A stretch of 64,000 nucleotides of DNA, taken from Atherinomorus stipes (Eukaryota; Chordata; Actinopteri; Atheriniformes; Atherinidae). A program made the position numbers and the translations under genes. Position 1 is the first letter of the stretch. Each line of letters begins with the position of its first letter. Location: NCBI GenBank assembly GCA_023101725.1, contig JALJCO010008708.1, positions 62,001 through 126,000 on the forward strand, given 5' to 3'. Below the pieces are notes generated by a model. That model worked only from the letters and a program-made list of their open reading frames with translations, did not search any database and had not been told where the DNA came from. Below are positions 1 to 12,425 of the stretch, piece by piece.

Positions 1-270
1 AAATAAATTAGAGCCTAACTCATAATAAAAATTGCAATTTAGCATCTTGCAAAAGCCCCTTCTCATATCTTGGTCAGCTAAGTTGTTTTTTTTTTTTTAT
101 TATCATGTTTTCTTACAGTTGTGTACATATGTATGATTATTGTTGCACTTGTACTTTTTATATTATTGTTATGTTAGATAGATGTTATATTGTAAAAAAA
201 AAAAAAAAAACAGTATTACAAACATTGAATTTCCCTTTTGGGATTAATAAAGTATTTTTCACTTCATTTC
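1..270 (+). mobile_element. LINE-type 3' tail fragment
   Basis: An AT-rich stretch with an internal A17 run ends in 'gggattaataaagtatttt' followed by a simple TTCA/CATT-type repeat near 255-275. That ending is the characteristic 3' terminus of several fish non-LTR retrotransposons and of some fish 3' UTRs. No reverse-transcriptase reading frame is visible upstream inside the window, so this is at most a 5'-truncated copy. The exact clade (L2-like is my guess) cannot be decided from the tail alone. Confidence 0.45.
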
Positions 271-299
271 ATTAATAATCCACCAAACCCCCCCATTAT

Positions 300-1012
300 C
301 CCCCTAATTCATGAAGATTCTGACAGTTTTCCAGCCTCACATGTAGATGCTGCAGGATGATCTGAATTGTCGCACAATAAAGAGCTCAGCTGTTGCGGGG
401 TCAGGAACAACAACGTCTGGTATCTGGGGGGGTCGTAGCTCAGAAAGTTTGGGAACTCCTGGATCTGTGTGTTAAACTGGACTCGACCGACCCGCCGAAT
501 CCGTTTAATCCCGTGCGCAGTTTTTGACCACAACGCGCTCCGGTGTGCAGCAGCCGTTGTGTTCATTCACCGCTGCAGCAACGTGCTGTCACTTCTGTTT
601 ATCTGCGATTCCACTGTGACGTCCAAATATAACGTTCTTTCAACGTTTCACCACCAACAAGCTCCTCCACTTCATTCTCCATGAAACTGCGTTTTCTCGT
701 CTTCTCAGTCGCCACGATCAAGTTTAAATGCCTCAGATCAGCTGCTTATTTATATGCAAAAAATATCCATGAGGTGCTTTGCATTGACCCTTCATGGTAG
801 AAAGTGGGCGTGTAGGGGGCGGGATATGAGCCAAATTCACCTGCGCAAACTTCCAAGGAGAGTGTGATTTATAAAGGGGAAATTGCTTGGATTTTTGCGT
901 ACGCCCGGTTTTATAAATCAGAATATTTTTCAGCGTAAGCAAACTTTGGGTTTTTGGCGCACGTACACTTTTAGTAAAGATCCTGCGCACAGTTTTATAA
1001 ATGAGACCCCTG
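300..1012 (-). mobile_element. Harbinger-like DNA transposon terminal region, truncated
   Basis: Read on the minus strand from about 1012, the sequence opens 'ggggtctcatttataaaac' and continues with repeated 'tttataaa' and 'gtgcgc/gtacgc' motifs down to about 820. This is the style of terminus I know from fish PIF/Harbinger elements. The rest of the block (300-720) has short open frames of 71-85 residues but none that I can match to a Harbinger transposase or Myb-like protein. The opposite terminus is not found, so the copy is truncated or internally decayed. Family assignment is from memory of the terminal motif; the element could also be a non-autonomous relative. Confidence 0.5.
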
Positions 1013-1013
1013 G

Positions 1014-1378
1014 TCTTTACTTTTAGGGGCCTTCATGGACAGGTGCCTGACTATGTTGCTGGTCTGATCCAGCCTTATTCCTCTGCCCGTGACCTGAGGT
1101 CTTCATGTCCGAAACTGTAAATGGTTCCTTGGACCTGCTATAAAACCCTAAAACCCTTCGCTCTTTGGACTCCGTGGACACTTTTAAAAGGCAACTAAAG
1201 ACTCTGCTGTTTACACAGGCTTTTTAGAGCACACAGTTCACCTATGCATCCTGTTTATTTATTTATTTATTGTTTTATTTGATTTTACCTGTATTTTTAT
1301 TTTTTTGTAGTTATTATGTGAAGCACTTTGTGACGCTCTTATCTGTTAAAAGCGCTATATAATTAAAAGTTACTGACT
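1014..1378 (+). mobile_element. LINE remnant: end of ORF2 and 3' UTR
   Basis: A decayed reading frame around 1080-1210 resembles the end of a non-LTR retrotransposon ORF2: residues like 'ARDLRSS', then a proline/tryptophan-rich part, then 'DTFKRQLKTLLF'-like remains broken by frameshifts. It is followed by a T-rich 3' region and the ending 'gtgaagcactttgtgac ... gcgctatataa', a common 3' terminus of fish CR1/L2/Rex-type LINEs. The copy is strongly 5'-truncated, as usual for such elements, and sits directly beside the Harbinger-like end at 1012. It cannot encode a functional protein. Confidence 0.65.
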
Positions 1379-1379
1379 A

Positions 1380-2065
1380 ACATGTTTTTTAGGCTTTCTT
1401 AGTGAGGACCAGCCAAAGATTTACTCACTTTACTGACACGCAAAACAGTCCTCACAGTGATGCCTGTACAAGTACACACAGACACACATACACACACGCA
1501 CACACACAAACACACACACATTCAATAAGTTTAACCAGACATTTCTAATGCAGCACAATAAAGTGCCCCTCACTTTCCCTCAGACCACCCAGGGGTCACC
1601 TCAGGAACCTCTGCAAGTCTCCGACCTGCTGTTATGACAACCGTTATTCAACTCAAACAAATCCTACGGTGTTTCTGTCACACTAACGAGGCTTTCTGGG
1701 TTCAAAACTACCCTCTGTAGTGACGAGCAATGGCCGTACAGACATCTCAAAGGCCTCTGTGGAAGCTGGATTCCATTAGAGAACAACAGAGATGGGCCCA
1801 CTCAGTCCCCCAGGTCTTAAAGCAGCATATGACACGGTGCCTGAAGGCAGCAGCAACTCAGCCTTACATAATCCAGCGCACGAGCTTTCGCAGGGGACGG
1901 ATATTAACAGCGTGCTGCAGCTGTGGCACTAGTATTCATAATAATGACTTAATAATGACAGCAGGATTACTCTGATGGTAATAAATACAGTAAATTTACT
2001 CTAGATTTGTTTTTTTGTTTTGTTTGATGCAACATGGCATCTTAGTCAACTTGTGTTACCATGCA
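1380..2065. other. Intergenic, no gene seen; CA-rich microsatellite
   Basis: No gene or recognisable element. An imperfect CA-rich repeat with occasional AG/AT/CG interruptions lies at about 1474-1522. The open frame at 1730-1975 is 81 residues, without any domain that I recognise and without splice or initiation context, so it is not called. Confidence 0.6.
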
Positions 2066-2634
2066 CACACTAAAAAATAGAGGTGCCAATTTGTACTTAA
2101 AAGGGTACAAAGCTTGTTGCTGGGGGGGTTCCTTTCTGAAAGACATTTCTGTACCTTCATGGTCCATTTTTGTACCTTATCAAGCTGTATGAGTTAATAA
2201 AGTACAATTAAACCAATTAAAAATGATGAATAAAAGTCAATAAAACAGAGATGATGACAACAATCAAAGATGTTAATAATAAATGAATAATTATTATATA
2301 AATATTAGGCCAAACGCATATATAATTATACATATAATTATTACTATGATTGTTATGAAAATCATAATATAATAACTATAATTATACTACTGTTTAGAAG
2401 TACTGCTATTTATAGTTATTGTACAAGCTACGCACATTTTTCAATGCTACAGGTACCCTTATGGTACAAATGGTATAAATTTGTACTTTATATTACTTTG
2501 GACCCTTTTTCATAGTATATAGGTACTTCTGGCCTCATAAAGACCAATATTGTACTTTTGAGAGAACATTTGTAAAAAAAATGTAACTACAGGTACAGAA
2601 ATGTTCCCGTTTCGTACTTCTATTTCTGAGTGTG
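2066..2634. mobile_element. CACACT-ended TIR element, copy 1
   Basis: The left end 'cacactaaaaaatagaggt' is matched by the reverse complement of the right end 'cacactcagaaatagaagt'. Inside, the motif pair 'ttgtacttaaaagggtac' and 'ggtaccctta...ttgtac' is arranged as a long imperfect palindrome around an AT-rich centre. No coding capacity is seen, so this is a short non-autonomous DNA transposon. This copy has no insertion in the centre and therefore serves as the empty-site reference for the second copy at 3913. I recognise the GTACC-rich style as abundant in fish genomes but cannot name its superfamily safely. Confidence 0.7.
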
Positions 2635-3912
2635 CATTCATACAAACAAATGTTTGTGTCGTGTGGATGTGTGCTGCCGTCCTTAAAAATATACATCTGA
2701 GTATGTTCTTACAGGAGAGGGAGGAATTACAAGCTGGAGGGTGTTTAATTGTGTGCATCCCTATGCAGACAGACATGTTGAGGGATGATGAAGGGGGATG
2801 GAGAGGTTGGCATATGGTCACATGAGAGGCACTATCACGAGCTGGAGAGCCAAAGCCCTGCCTTGTGTGTGACACGCATCATGGCAACAAACATGGATGC
2901 CGTGTTTCTGGAGCATCTAGGTTGAATGCACGGGTGGTGGAAGGGTGAAGGGTAAGGGGTGAGGGGGGGGGGAGTGTGTGTGATGATGGCCTGAATTGAG
3001 AAGAGCCACCTTTTGAGTTTGAGCAGGCCCCGTGCCTGGCAGGCTGGCCGGCCATAAGGTGGGGTGGGGCTTGAGGATAATGGCAGCAGAAGGAAGAGGA
3101 GGCCGACAGCTGGCGAATTCTGCCCCAATATGTTTCCATGAAAGAGGCGAGGAAATTTCAGAAGACGCGATGCCCGAACGACACGCTCGGCGGCAAAAAG
3201 GAAGATTAAAAATAAAATTAGTTAACATCTTGCCTGTTTCACCCCACGATGCACATTTTAGCGCAGGAGGAGGGGGGGGTTACGGGGGGGGGGGCTGATT
3301 GTAATGGCCATTCACATTACAACTGCATCCCTAAAAGAAAAAAAACAAATCCTTCCAGTTAATTAGCAGAAGTCATGACGCTGGTTCAGCTCTCACAGAT
3401 GTGGCCTGGAGTGTTTTAAGCCACTCTCCGTCATCTCGTTCCCTCTCCCCCCTGCATCCCCGTCCTGTTTCCCATCCGAACCATGTTCTAAAATGCAAAT
3501 GACTTCCTCGTTTTTCTCCCATCTCTCCCTTTTCTTTTTTTCTTTTCCTACCTCCAATCACTGTGCATCTAATGAGGTGTAAAATATGTGCATTAATGAC
3601 AGAAAAGTTATTTAGATCTGGGGGAGAGTTAATTGGTTTTAATCACAGCCTACATCCATCTGGTTACAAGAGACAACAAACTACTTCATCCTGATGCCTC
3701 ATTAGACATATTGTGAGTTGCTTTGACGAGAGAAGACGCACATATTTAACTTAGTTTCTTTGCACCCGAGCACCGTTTTGGGGTTTATAATCAGAGTTTA
3801 TTTTCAATTACTACGTGTGCTTTCATCCATTCATTTTTTTTCTTGAATGTATATTCTGATTGGCTTTAGGAACTTTAGGAATAGAAACAGGCTGATGATC
3901 AGAAAGGTCCTG
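2635..3912. other. Intergenic, no gene seen
   Basis: Mostly unique-looking sequence. It holds short purine/pyrimidine-rich and G-rich tracts (2963-2973, 3270-3294) and a TAAT-rich, evenly composed stretch at about 3560-3760 that could be regulatory but has no direct support. The overlapping minus-strand frames at 2835-3228 are proline-rich readings of a G-rich strand in three frames at once, typical of compositional artefacts. Confidence 0.55.
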
Positions 3913-4795
3913 CACACTAAAAAATAGAGGTACCGATTTGTACTTAAAAGGGTCCAAAGCTTGTCACTGGGGGGGTTCCTTTCTGAAAGACATTTCTGTA
4001 CCTTCATGGTTCATTTTTGTACCTTATCAAGCTGTATGAGTTAATAAAGTACAATTAAACCAATTAAAGATGATGAATAAAAGTCAATAAAATAGAGATT
4101 ATGACAACAATCAAAGATGCTAATAATAAATGAATAATTTTTATATAAATATTAAGCCAAACACATATACAATCATTAGGGCTGCGAAAAAATATCGATA
4201 CACTAAAATATCTAGATATTTTAATATGCTGAGATCATATTGATATTTTAAAATGTGGTATGGATTTATTTTTCATGATGACATCTCGCGAGATTTTGTC
4301 TTCAGACACGCAATCTCATGGGTTTGTGTGAAATCACTTGAGAATTCATAAGGTAACGATAAAATCTCGCGAGACTTCGTTGGTGAAATAGATCAATATC
4401 GCATTTTGAAATATCTATATAAAATCTGCATATGAAAATATTGTGATATTTCAGTGTATCAATATTTTTTCCCAGCCCTAATAATTATACATACTGTATA
4501 ATTATCACTATGATTACTATGATTATTATGAAAATCATAATATAATAACTATAATTACTACTGTTTAGAAGTACTGCTATTTATAGTTATTGTACAAGCT
4601 ACGCACATTTTTCAATGCTGCAGGTACCCTTAGGATTAAAATGGTACAAATTTGTACTTTATATTACTTTGGACCCTTTCTCATAGTATATAGGTCCACT
4701 TCTGGCCTCATAAAGACCAATATTGTGTTTTTGAGAGAACATTTGTAAAAAAAATGTACCTACAGGTACAGAAATGTTCCTGTCTCTACCTTCAG
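3913..4795. mobile_element. CACACT-ended TIR element, copy 2, interrupted
   Basis: Nearly the same sequence as 2066-2634 in the same orientation: 'cacactaaaaaatagaggt' at the left, the shared 'gttcctttctgaaagaca' and 'tcaagctgtatgagttaat' blocks, and the 'ggtaccctta' region on the right. It differs by a 0.3 kb insertion (4177-4480) that is absent from copy 1. The extreme right terminus has drifted. The two copies lie 1.3 kb apart. Confidence 0.7.
4177..4480. mobile_element. Nested palindromic element (agggctgggaaaaaatat type), copy 1
   Basis: The left end 'agggctgcgaaaaaatatcg' pairs with the reverse complement of the right end 'agggctgggaaaaaatattg'. The inverted similarity runs on through 'atacactaaaatat' and further in. 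The interior carries 'atctcgcgagatt'-type palindromes. It interrupts the CACACT element exactly where copy 1 at about 2325 is uninterrupted. Flanks are 'tcatta' and 'taatta', so a TA/TTA-type target duplication is possible but cannot be separated from the ends. Related copies: 15463-15655 and 56327-56741. Confidence 0.7.
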
Positions 4796-5447
4796 CGTTG
4801 ATTCAAACATAATAAACTGTTGCGGTGATTGATACTGGTTGTGTGGGTGTAATATCTGACGTTCAGCACTGTCACTTAAGAGCATGTAATCCCTTGAATT
4901 GACGTATGGTTAAGCCACGCCCCCTTCACCCACTCGGACAAACAATCAACATTCGACAGGCGCTATGTGACGTCTAGGAAGATGACAGCTGTCAACACGG
5001 ACAGCAGACGCGGGATCAGACAGAGAGACAATGACAAGATAAACAAAAAATATTTTAAAAAACAAACAAACAAAAAAACATTGTTAACAAGTCTGAAACT
5101 GTGAGTCGAAATCCAGTCTGTGAAGTCTAGTGAAGTGAATGTGACAAGTGTGCACTCCCCCAGTTTCTTGCACAAACTACCGCACGGCTGCCGGTGTTGT
5201 GCCAAAAAGTGATCATCGGTCAAAAACTGATTAAACGGCCACGGGAGCGGAGTAGGGTCTGGCTGCAGCTTGAAGCTGCACGTCGTTACCCACGTTACTG
5301 CACCACACCTATACTACACGACACCTGTACTACATCACACCTATACTACACGACAGCTATAGCTGACCTCTTATGTACCATTACCAAAATACAAAAATTA
5401 GCACGTTTGGCTAGCATTAGCTAACTTAAACTAACGTTAGGAATGTC
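4796..5447. other. No gene seen; possible left arm of a larger element
   Basis: The block 'tatggttaagccacgccccc' at about 4905 recurs inverted near 7575-7600 as 'gggggcgtggtttaaccata'. This hints that 4.8-7.65 kb is a larger TIR-type element with the 5448-6243 element nested in it, but the inverted similarity away from this block is weak. A run of 'actacacgacacct/atactacacgaca' near 5310-5360 is a short degenerate tandem repeat. Confidence 0.35.
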
Positions 5448-5525
5448 AAAGCAGAACTCAGTAACTTCAGCTCGGGGCTCCCCCTAGTGGTCTGCTTTCA
5501 CTGTTGTAAAGTTTGTAGCCCCCCC

Positions 5526-5556
<31 letters not shown>

Positions 5557-6243
5557 ACACACACCCCACACAGACGTCTTCTCTACCTGCCTTTCCTCTA
5601 TTCTGATCCCTGAATCTAATTTTTAAGCTCCTACTAGCTTGTTGATGCTACGTTGGTACGTTGGTAGCAGCAGCTCGTCTCCCTCTGCAGCTGCTCAAAG
5701 CAGAGTCCTGTGTCTCCTGCCGTGGGACGTTTTACTCGTGTTTTGCGGGTGAATTTGCCGTGGATTATATTTTTCTGATGTTGGTGGGCAAAAAGAATAT
5801 GAACTTTTATTTACTTTTTGTGGACATGACAAGTTATTATTGAGCCTATCAGCCCTGAGGTCCGGTACTTCACCCAGTGCCCAGGTAACACAAGCTACGT
5901 GAACTGGTTCTTCACTCTGGTCCAGCAATAGTTGGTTTTGAGAGCCAGGAGCTGGTGTTTAGGTGGTGGGAAGCTAAAGAACCAGTTTTTAGTCTGGTTC
6001 TGGTGTGAACCAGCGCTGGAAGCAGCTCGGTGGATAGGGGACCTGAGGGCCGTACAGCGGTTTCTGTTGTCACAAGTTCTGTGTCGGGTCTGCTCAGGCA
6101 GACTTGCAAGTGCCGCTTACAGACCAGAGACACCGGGGGAGACCAGGAAACATCAAATCGCTCCGTAAACACTTTGCTTCTCAGAATCCACAGCGATTCC
6201 GAGAAGCATTTATTGAGGTAAAAATGTTCCTGAGTTCTGCTTT
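5448..6243. mobile_element. AAAGCAGAACTCAGTAAC-ended TIR element, copy 1
   Basis: The left end 'aaagcagaactcagtaac' is inverted at the right as 'cctgagttctgcttt'. The same element occurs in the opposite orientation at 17299-18027; shared internal blocks include 'cgatt(c)cgagaagcatttattgaggt', the 'gtcctctcctgtgtgcttc'-like part and the 'ctccctctgcag...gctcaaagc' part. No protein domain is recognisable in its short frames. This copy has an expanded C24 plus CA microsatellite at 5519-5566 where the other copy has only a short C-rich stretch. Confidence 0.75.
5519..5566. repeat. C24 tract plus (CA)n
   Basis: A run of 24 cytosines followed by about ten CA units and 'ccccaca'. It sits inside the TIR element at 5448-6243. 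The related copy at 17.9 kb has in this place 'cccccttacacccccacag' (read inverted), so the tract expanded in this copy after insertion. Confidence 0.95.
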
Positions 6244-9143
6244 AAAGATAACTTCATATTTCTTTCCAACAAAGTGACAATATGTTGCCTCAAATACGAT
6301 GTTGCCTTACCTTAGAACAGATGTGGACATCCTTGTTAATTTTATCCACGTTCAGTTGATGTTATGGTCTGCTGCATAACTTTATCTAAAGCAGACACTT
6401 TTCTAGTTTGAGATGTGGCTTGGAAAAAGGCAAAAAATACACCCCCACCCAGCCTCTCAGGATATCTGAGTGTCGGAGTTGCATGTACCCCATACACACC
6501 GTTTGACCATTTTACACCCCCCCCCCCCCAAAAAAAAATAAAGACACATAAAAACAAACAAAAATGGAATAACTTCAATGCACTTCAATGGACATCAAGC
6601 AGAGAATGTCCGAGTGTATTGGGTTAGCCGTGCGCACTGTGGTGGACTGTGATAATATAATTCACCAGACAGTATCAGCGGTTTTTGTTAATGCACTTTC
6701 GTGCTGCTTCATATTCATGTTCTTTGTGACTTAATAATCTGCAATACGGCCTATGTTCAGGATCTCTAAGACACTGTGACTTTAAAGTTGTACTTCCGTG
6801 GTCATTTCATGAATATTTCTGTGTTCTCCATTATTATTGAATGCATTCTGCATCGTTTCTGTTTAAAAAAACCTTCTGGTATCTTTGTATCCAGCTGTAT
6901 TTGTATACCAGAAGAGAGGCTTGTGGTCCAACGGCAGCTTTTCCGGGTCCTTCTCATTAATTTCCGTCTGATTGGCTGCCTCCCATCAGTGAATGAAGGA
7001 AGCTCCGCCCTCCGCTCTTATTTTGTTACAGACAGGAAATAGAGCCGACAAACAAGTTTGTTCCGCCATGCTAACAAACAGTTAGCTAATTAGCTTCTCA
7101 ACTCCGAAGCTACAGTCGTGCCGTCTTTACCTCTAGTGTGTAGTGGAGGGTTACCTGCCTTCCAATGGACAGATAGAAACCCCACGTGGGATACGCTATT
7201 TGCAATGTTACGTAGAAGTGCGAGGCTGTTCCCGATTCGCTCTTCTCTTCGTATTGTTTCTGTGATGAGGAAGCACAGCCGACTGGGGGGAACGCAACGC
7301 TAGCAAGTCAGCATGTGTAAGTAAACAAGGGGAAACCCTCCGTATTTCAGAAGGAGCAAGTTAAACGGGTTTTCAGTGGAAGGAGGCCTTTAAGATACAA
7401 GGTTTCCCCCCCAAGGAGCAGGGTTCCGTTGTTTTCGGCCTGCCTTGTGAAGTTTTGGTGTTTTACTGGGTGGCGAAAATTAAACGACACGCCGTTGCGT
7501 TGTCAATGTGAGAAATTGCTTCTGTCTTCATTCTCCGCAATTTCCACAGCACTGTGATTGGCTCATTGCGTTTGGGGGCGTGGTTTAACCATAGGTCAGT
7601 TACCCTGGTGTGTTGACATCATATTATTTACAGATTCAGTGATTGGTATGGTCCTGTACTACAACATGTCAGTTGGTCATCAATAATATTTCAGTCTAGT
7701 TCTTCCACCCCTGAAAACATGGGATGGAGGATGGAGGACAGTGTCCCTGTCCTTGTCCCTGAGGCATGTCGGTGCCTGCAATCAGATGCCTGTGAAGAGC
7801 AAGACAGCCCGATGCGTCTGAACGTTGTCAGAGACTTTTGTATGAACATATAATGCTCTGTTGTTTTGATTTGATCATTAGTATTTATTTGTAATTAGTT
7901 GCCACATTGGGAAAATTATATTGATTTCTAAAAATGAATGAAAAAATTTCTGTCCAATTATTGTATTAATGAAAATTTTTGAGTACACTGTAAGAAATTT
8001 GAGTGTCTATGACATTTTAAATTAATTTGATGTGACTACCAACATTATTATTTGATCTCAACTCATAAAATAAAGTTAGCAACTAAGAACGTCTATCTAA
8101 ATCAAATAATTATATTTTTTAAGTTGCACTTATGTATTAAATCAAGTGGTGCTGAAAGATCCTCTGAGTCACTTTAGCGTGTGTAAAATGTTTTACACAA
8201 ATACACAAAGAATCTTATTTTTCCAATGGTAAACACAGCTGATAGCCTCTCTGTGGGCTGTTTAAGAGAAATGATGAATTTGGGATTTCAAAGAAATTAA
8301 ATCTGACAACTAACATGATCTTAACAAACACAGAAAACAATCCTCAAAAATCGTCGGCTCCTAATAATTTCCAGCAGTGATGGCATCAGACATTAATTAC
8401 GCCCCATGCAACGTGCATGGGAGAGAATATGCAAGCAAAGCGCGATCTGCTGTCGTTCTTCATCCGCTAAACCAAAACATGCTCTCACCATCTGTTGGCA
8501 GTGTGACCATGTCCAAAGGACCGTGTTTGTGAGGATCCTAACAGGCCAAGAACTAAAATGTGTGAACTGGAGGCCTGCTTGTCTGAAGTGTTGATAAGAG
8601 GCTTGAAAACACACTATGTGTGACTTGCACCATAAAGATGAGGAGTTCACTGCGACTCAGCCAAAAAAATGGAACAAAATATTCAACTTTTAATATATTT
8701 TGATAGATTAAATCCCACAAGCCTGAAGATACAAAACCTATGGAGAGAAGTTTATGCCATAAAATACATTTTTTATTTTATTTAAATTTTTAGGATGATG
8801 TGATTATAGACAAGCATACTTGGGGGAAACTTAGGAATAAAAAGCTCGGTTTCCTCATGTGCCTCATGAATCAGTGGTATTTGGCTGAGAGGTTGCTTTA
8901 CATGCCACCATGACTCATAATTTCCCTTTTTGAATTATACATGACATTTTTCTGCCACCTGCACCTTTAAACCAACAAAATCAAATAAGCACTTGTTAAG
9001 ATTTGCAAAGCCAACCTGGTGTTTCACGAAAGTACATCTGCAATGCTGGAAAATTTAAAGAGGAGGCACGTCGGACTTGAGGACAAGTCAGAAGATAACA
9101 TACATCGGTGTTTGTGACCCCCCCACAGTGACTGAGTGCTTAA
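6244..9143. other. Long stretch without a supported gene
   Basis: No gene is supported. A C13A9 tract lies at 6517-6539. At 6900-7480 there is a GC-richer block with 'ccgccatgctaacaaacagttagctaattagc', in the style of fish dispersed repeats, but only one copy is seen here. At about 7985 the phrase 'cactgtaagaaatttgagt' resembles the end of a common short fish DNA element, with no partner end found. The frames at 8393-8650 are not recognisable. Confidence 0.45.
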
Positions 9144-9622
9144 TTAAAGGAACTTGAGGCAGGAATTAAAAAAAAACCCAAACATGCATGTCCATTTTTT
9201 TTATACTAATGGGTGATGAAGCACTAAATACCAAAAATAACGTTTCCACCCATGTTTCTCTCCGTTGCCTTGAACAGCCTGTGTGCTGCAAAATGCGCTG
9301 CAATTCGGTGTCCCGATTTCCCGCACTGCCCTGCGGACGTGACGTCAAATTACCAACATCCGCTGCTTTGATACAGGAAGAAGACGGTCGCAGCAAATTC
9401 AAACACTGTAAGAGATAGTTATGGATTCTTCTGCTGTCAGCAAATGATCCAGATCAACTGAAAGACACTAAAAAGTGGAACTATGAAGAAAAAGGTGAGT
9501 AAACAACATTATAGCTTCAGTTTGTGCTCCCGTGATGGCTTGGCTCCTGGCTGCAGTTACCTGAAGCGCCAGTTGCGGCAGTTGCGAGTTTCGTTTCTTA
9601 ATCTTGCCTCAAGTCCCTTTAA
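9144..9622. mobile_element. TTAAAGG...CCTTTAA-ended TIR element
   Basis: The left 'ttaaaggaacttgaggcagg' is repeated inverted at the right as 'cttgcctcaagtccctttaa'. Inside are 'ttaaaaa'-rich borders and a GC-richer centre with 'gtgacgtcaaattacc'. There is no transposase. The size (about 480 bp) and the single long TIR fit a non-autonomous DNA transposon. It shares the TTAAAGGRAC terminal style with 34559-35187 and 51979-52332. Confidence 0.65.
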
Positions 9623-11864
9623 GTGATATATCAGATGGTCATCCTGCAGCATCCTGTATGCCGACAATCAGCTTCTCCAACCGAGAAATGATTTTTGAAA
9701 TGGCACCTCTAATAACTCCAAAAATTCTAATAACTAATCTTAAAAGCCCTCCTAAATGAAATGACAAATACTTTATTTTCAAGATTGTGAAATGTAGGGC
9801 TTTAAAGATTTTAGGAACTTCATAAATAAGAAGGATAAAGTGTTTTCCGTGGATGTGGTTCACCAATCAAACCAACATTAAATTCAGCTTCTGTAATAAG
9901 ATGATGCCAAATTCTGGTTTTTGTGGCATGAGTGATAACTTCATTTGTTATTTGAGGAACTAATGATGGGAATTAGCTTTTCTCCTGCATATTTACATTT
10001 TCTATGTACATAAAGGGCAGGGTCACACTTGGCACGATTGTTTTAATCCCGTTTCAACTCACCGGGTGTCAAACGTCCGTTACAGATGGCCTCCGGTCAC
10101 AAAGTTGGAAACGTGCCAGTGTGCCTCCACGTCATGCGACCGCATTTGTGTGGGTGACAGCGTCTGCTTCACTCCAGTCCAGCGGGGGGCGCTAACAGTC
10201 ATTTGTGTTGTTTGATATGACAACTGCCCAATGGCGATCTTGTGTATGCTGCTTATCATGCTTTTGAAGATGTTGTTCCTCTTCATCTTCGCATTTTCGA
10301 GCGGGGACAGGGCTTCTATGCAGGAGGCGTCATTACATCTTCGTCACGTGGATGAATAACGCAAGCGTTCTGTGCCAGCAACCGCTGCAGACCACCTCCG
10401 GAGGTGTTCGTGGGCACCATGCTGCAGTCATCGGTCACACTGAAATTTAAACCTGAAGCATGTTACCAGCTCATTTAACATGACTTAACATGTAAGTCTG
10501 AGGCCAGGTTCTGCTAAAGAAGAGCTAGCTGCTCTTAGCACATCTCTTAAACATTGAATATATAATTAAATACGTGTCTGATTAACTTCTAACTGCACAG
10601 ACCTACTTATTTTGTGTTGTATGACAAATTTACCTGAAGTTAAGATCGGGTCATCAGCACTTTAAACTCATCAATATCCTGATAAAAATCCCAAACATTT
10701 TGATTAATGTAGGGTATTTTTCTCCTCAAGTATAACCCAGCCCTTAATCCCAACTGCTTTCACTCATCCACACACCTAGAAGTTCTAGAGATCCAAGATT
10801 TCCCATGTTTTATCTGCTTGGCGTGTAGAAGCTGGTCTGAAGCAGGAGGTAGGTGGAGATATCTGGGGACTGACCTGCTAGATATTTCTCCAATATGAAG
10901 CTTAAATCTTTCTTGAATAACATAACTTTGAGCTATGTCATGATTTTGTTGTTGCTTCTCTTGTTTCGTCTTCCTGCAGGTGCTCCTGATGATTCACTGC
11001 TTTGTTTCCAGGATGTTCTCCGTTAGCTACTTCTCTCCTCTTTTGGTTTTCATTGTACATTTGTTGCTGTTGTTTTCCATCTTCTGCAAGAGGAGAAACA
11101 TTTCTGGATTATATTCCCTCTTGTTCAAAATTGATAACTGTTGATTATTTTTTTAAGGCCATTTAAAAACAGAGCAGCCCATGACGGTCTGGGATGATTT
11201 GTATCTGCGGTTACACTCATTTGCAAAAAAAAAAGAAAAAGAAAAAGAAAAGAAAAGAAAAAAAAAGCTACTCACAGAAAAATATACACACACAGACAAT
11301 AATTATCTGTACCACTTGCATACTGTTTTCATGATTAGGTGTCAGAGTTCATTAGACGATAATGATCACCACACACCATCTCCTGGCAGGACAATTTGTA
11401 GTTAGCTGGGAATCAGCACACTCAGGCACTATAGATTTAGAAATGTCAATCACAATGAATGAGCAAGGAAACGGGCACCGAATGTAAACACAGCAAGACT
11501 TTATTTTTGACCCCGCACATGAGGGCAAGCGGCAAATTAGCCAGGAAATGACACTGTAAATACGGAGTCTCATGCTTAATTTGGCTAAATATGCTGAGGC
11601 CTTGTTAATTATAAGCACACAATTTCCATCACTGCTGCTGGTCCAACTTTTCTTTTTCCACACACGCCTGCAACTGCACCGATGCCTACAATTAGCATTG
11701 TTGCTTTTCTAATCAGACTGAATTTCTTCAATAACATGCAGAAGGCCTGTAGCGGCTCTGAAAAAGCATGAAACAAGCAATTCTGCTTTAGCTAGCTTTT
11801 TTCTGTTGGTCCTACAAAGAATGCCACGATGGAGTATTGGGGCCACATTAAGAATAGATTTTTT
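9623..11864. other. No supported gene; possible TIR element and unique DNA
   Basis: Between about 10018 and 10443 the ends 'cagggtcacacttggcac' and 'catcggtcacactg' are roughly inverted, suggesting one more short TIR element (weak). A purine tract (AAAAG-type) lies at 11225-11268. The block 11380-11720 has even composition, several 'aattag/taattat' motifs and no repeats; it looks like unique and possibly conserved non-coding DNA, but conservation cannot be judged from one sequence. Confidence 0.4.
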
Positions 11865-12425
11865 TTTTTTACAATCGTAATTACCGTCATAATTTTACTA
11901 GAAAAGTTGTTTTACGAGAACAAAGTTGGAAATTTATGAGAATAAAGTTGGAAATTTACGAGAATAAAGTTCTGAATTTACAAAAAAGAAGTCATAAATT
12001 TACAAAATAAAGCGGTAAATTTACAATAATAGTTATATTTTTACAAGAAAAAAGTCATTAAGTTATGAGAATGAAGTCATGAATTTTACAATAGGCATAA
12101 ATTTACAAGAATAAAGTCGGAAATTATGATAATAATCATAAATGAACAACAATGAAGTTGTACGTTTATGAAAAAGAAGTCATTAATTTACAAAAAAAGT
12201 TGTAAATGTACAATAATAAAGTTATAAATTTACAAGAATAAAGTTGTGAAGTTATGAGAATAAAGTCATAAATTTACGATAGGCATAAATTTACAAGAAT
12301 AAAATCAGAAATTATAATAAAAGTCATAAATGTACAACAATAAAGTTGTACATTTATGAAAAAGAAGTCATAAATTTACAAGAATAAAGTCGTAAAGTTA
12401 CGATAATGAAGTCATAAATGAATGT
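11865..12425. repeat. Degenerate AATAAAGTC-AAATTTACAAG tandem repeat
   Basis: A roughly 20-23 bp phrase built from 'gaataaagtc(a/g)taaat' and 'ttacaag' recurs more than 20 times with substitutions and small indels. Variants alternate 'agttgg', 'agtcata' and 'agtcgta'. Spacing is irregular, so this is an old, diverged minisatellite or a slippage-expanded A-rich element. I have seen this phrase type as a dispersed low-complexity repeat in fish genomes; it encodes nothing. Confidence 0.8.
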
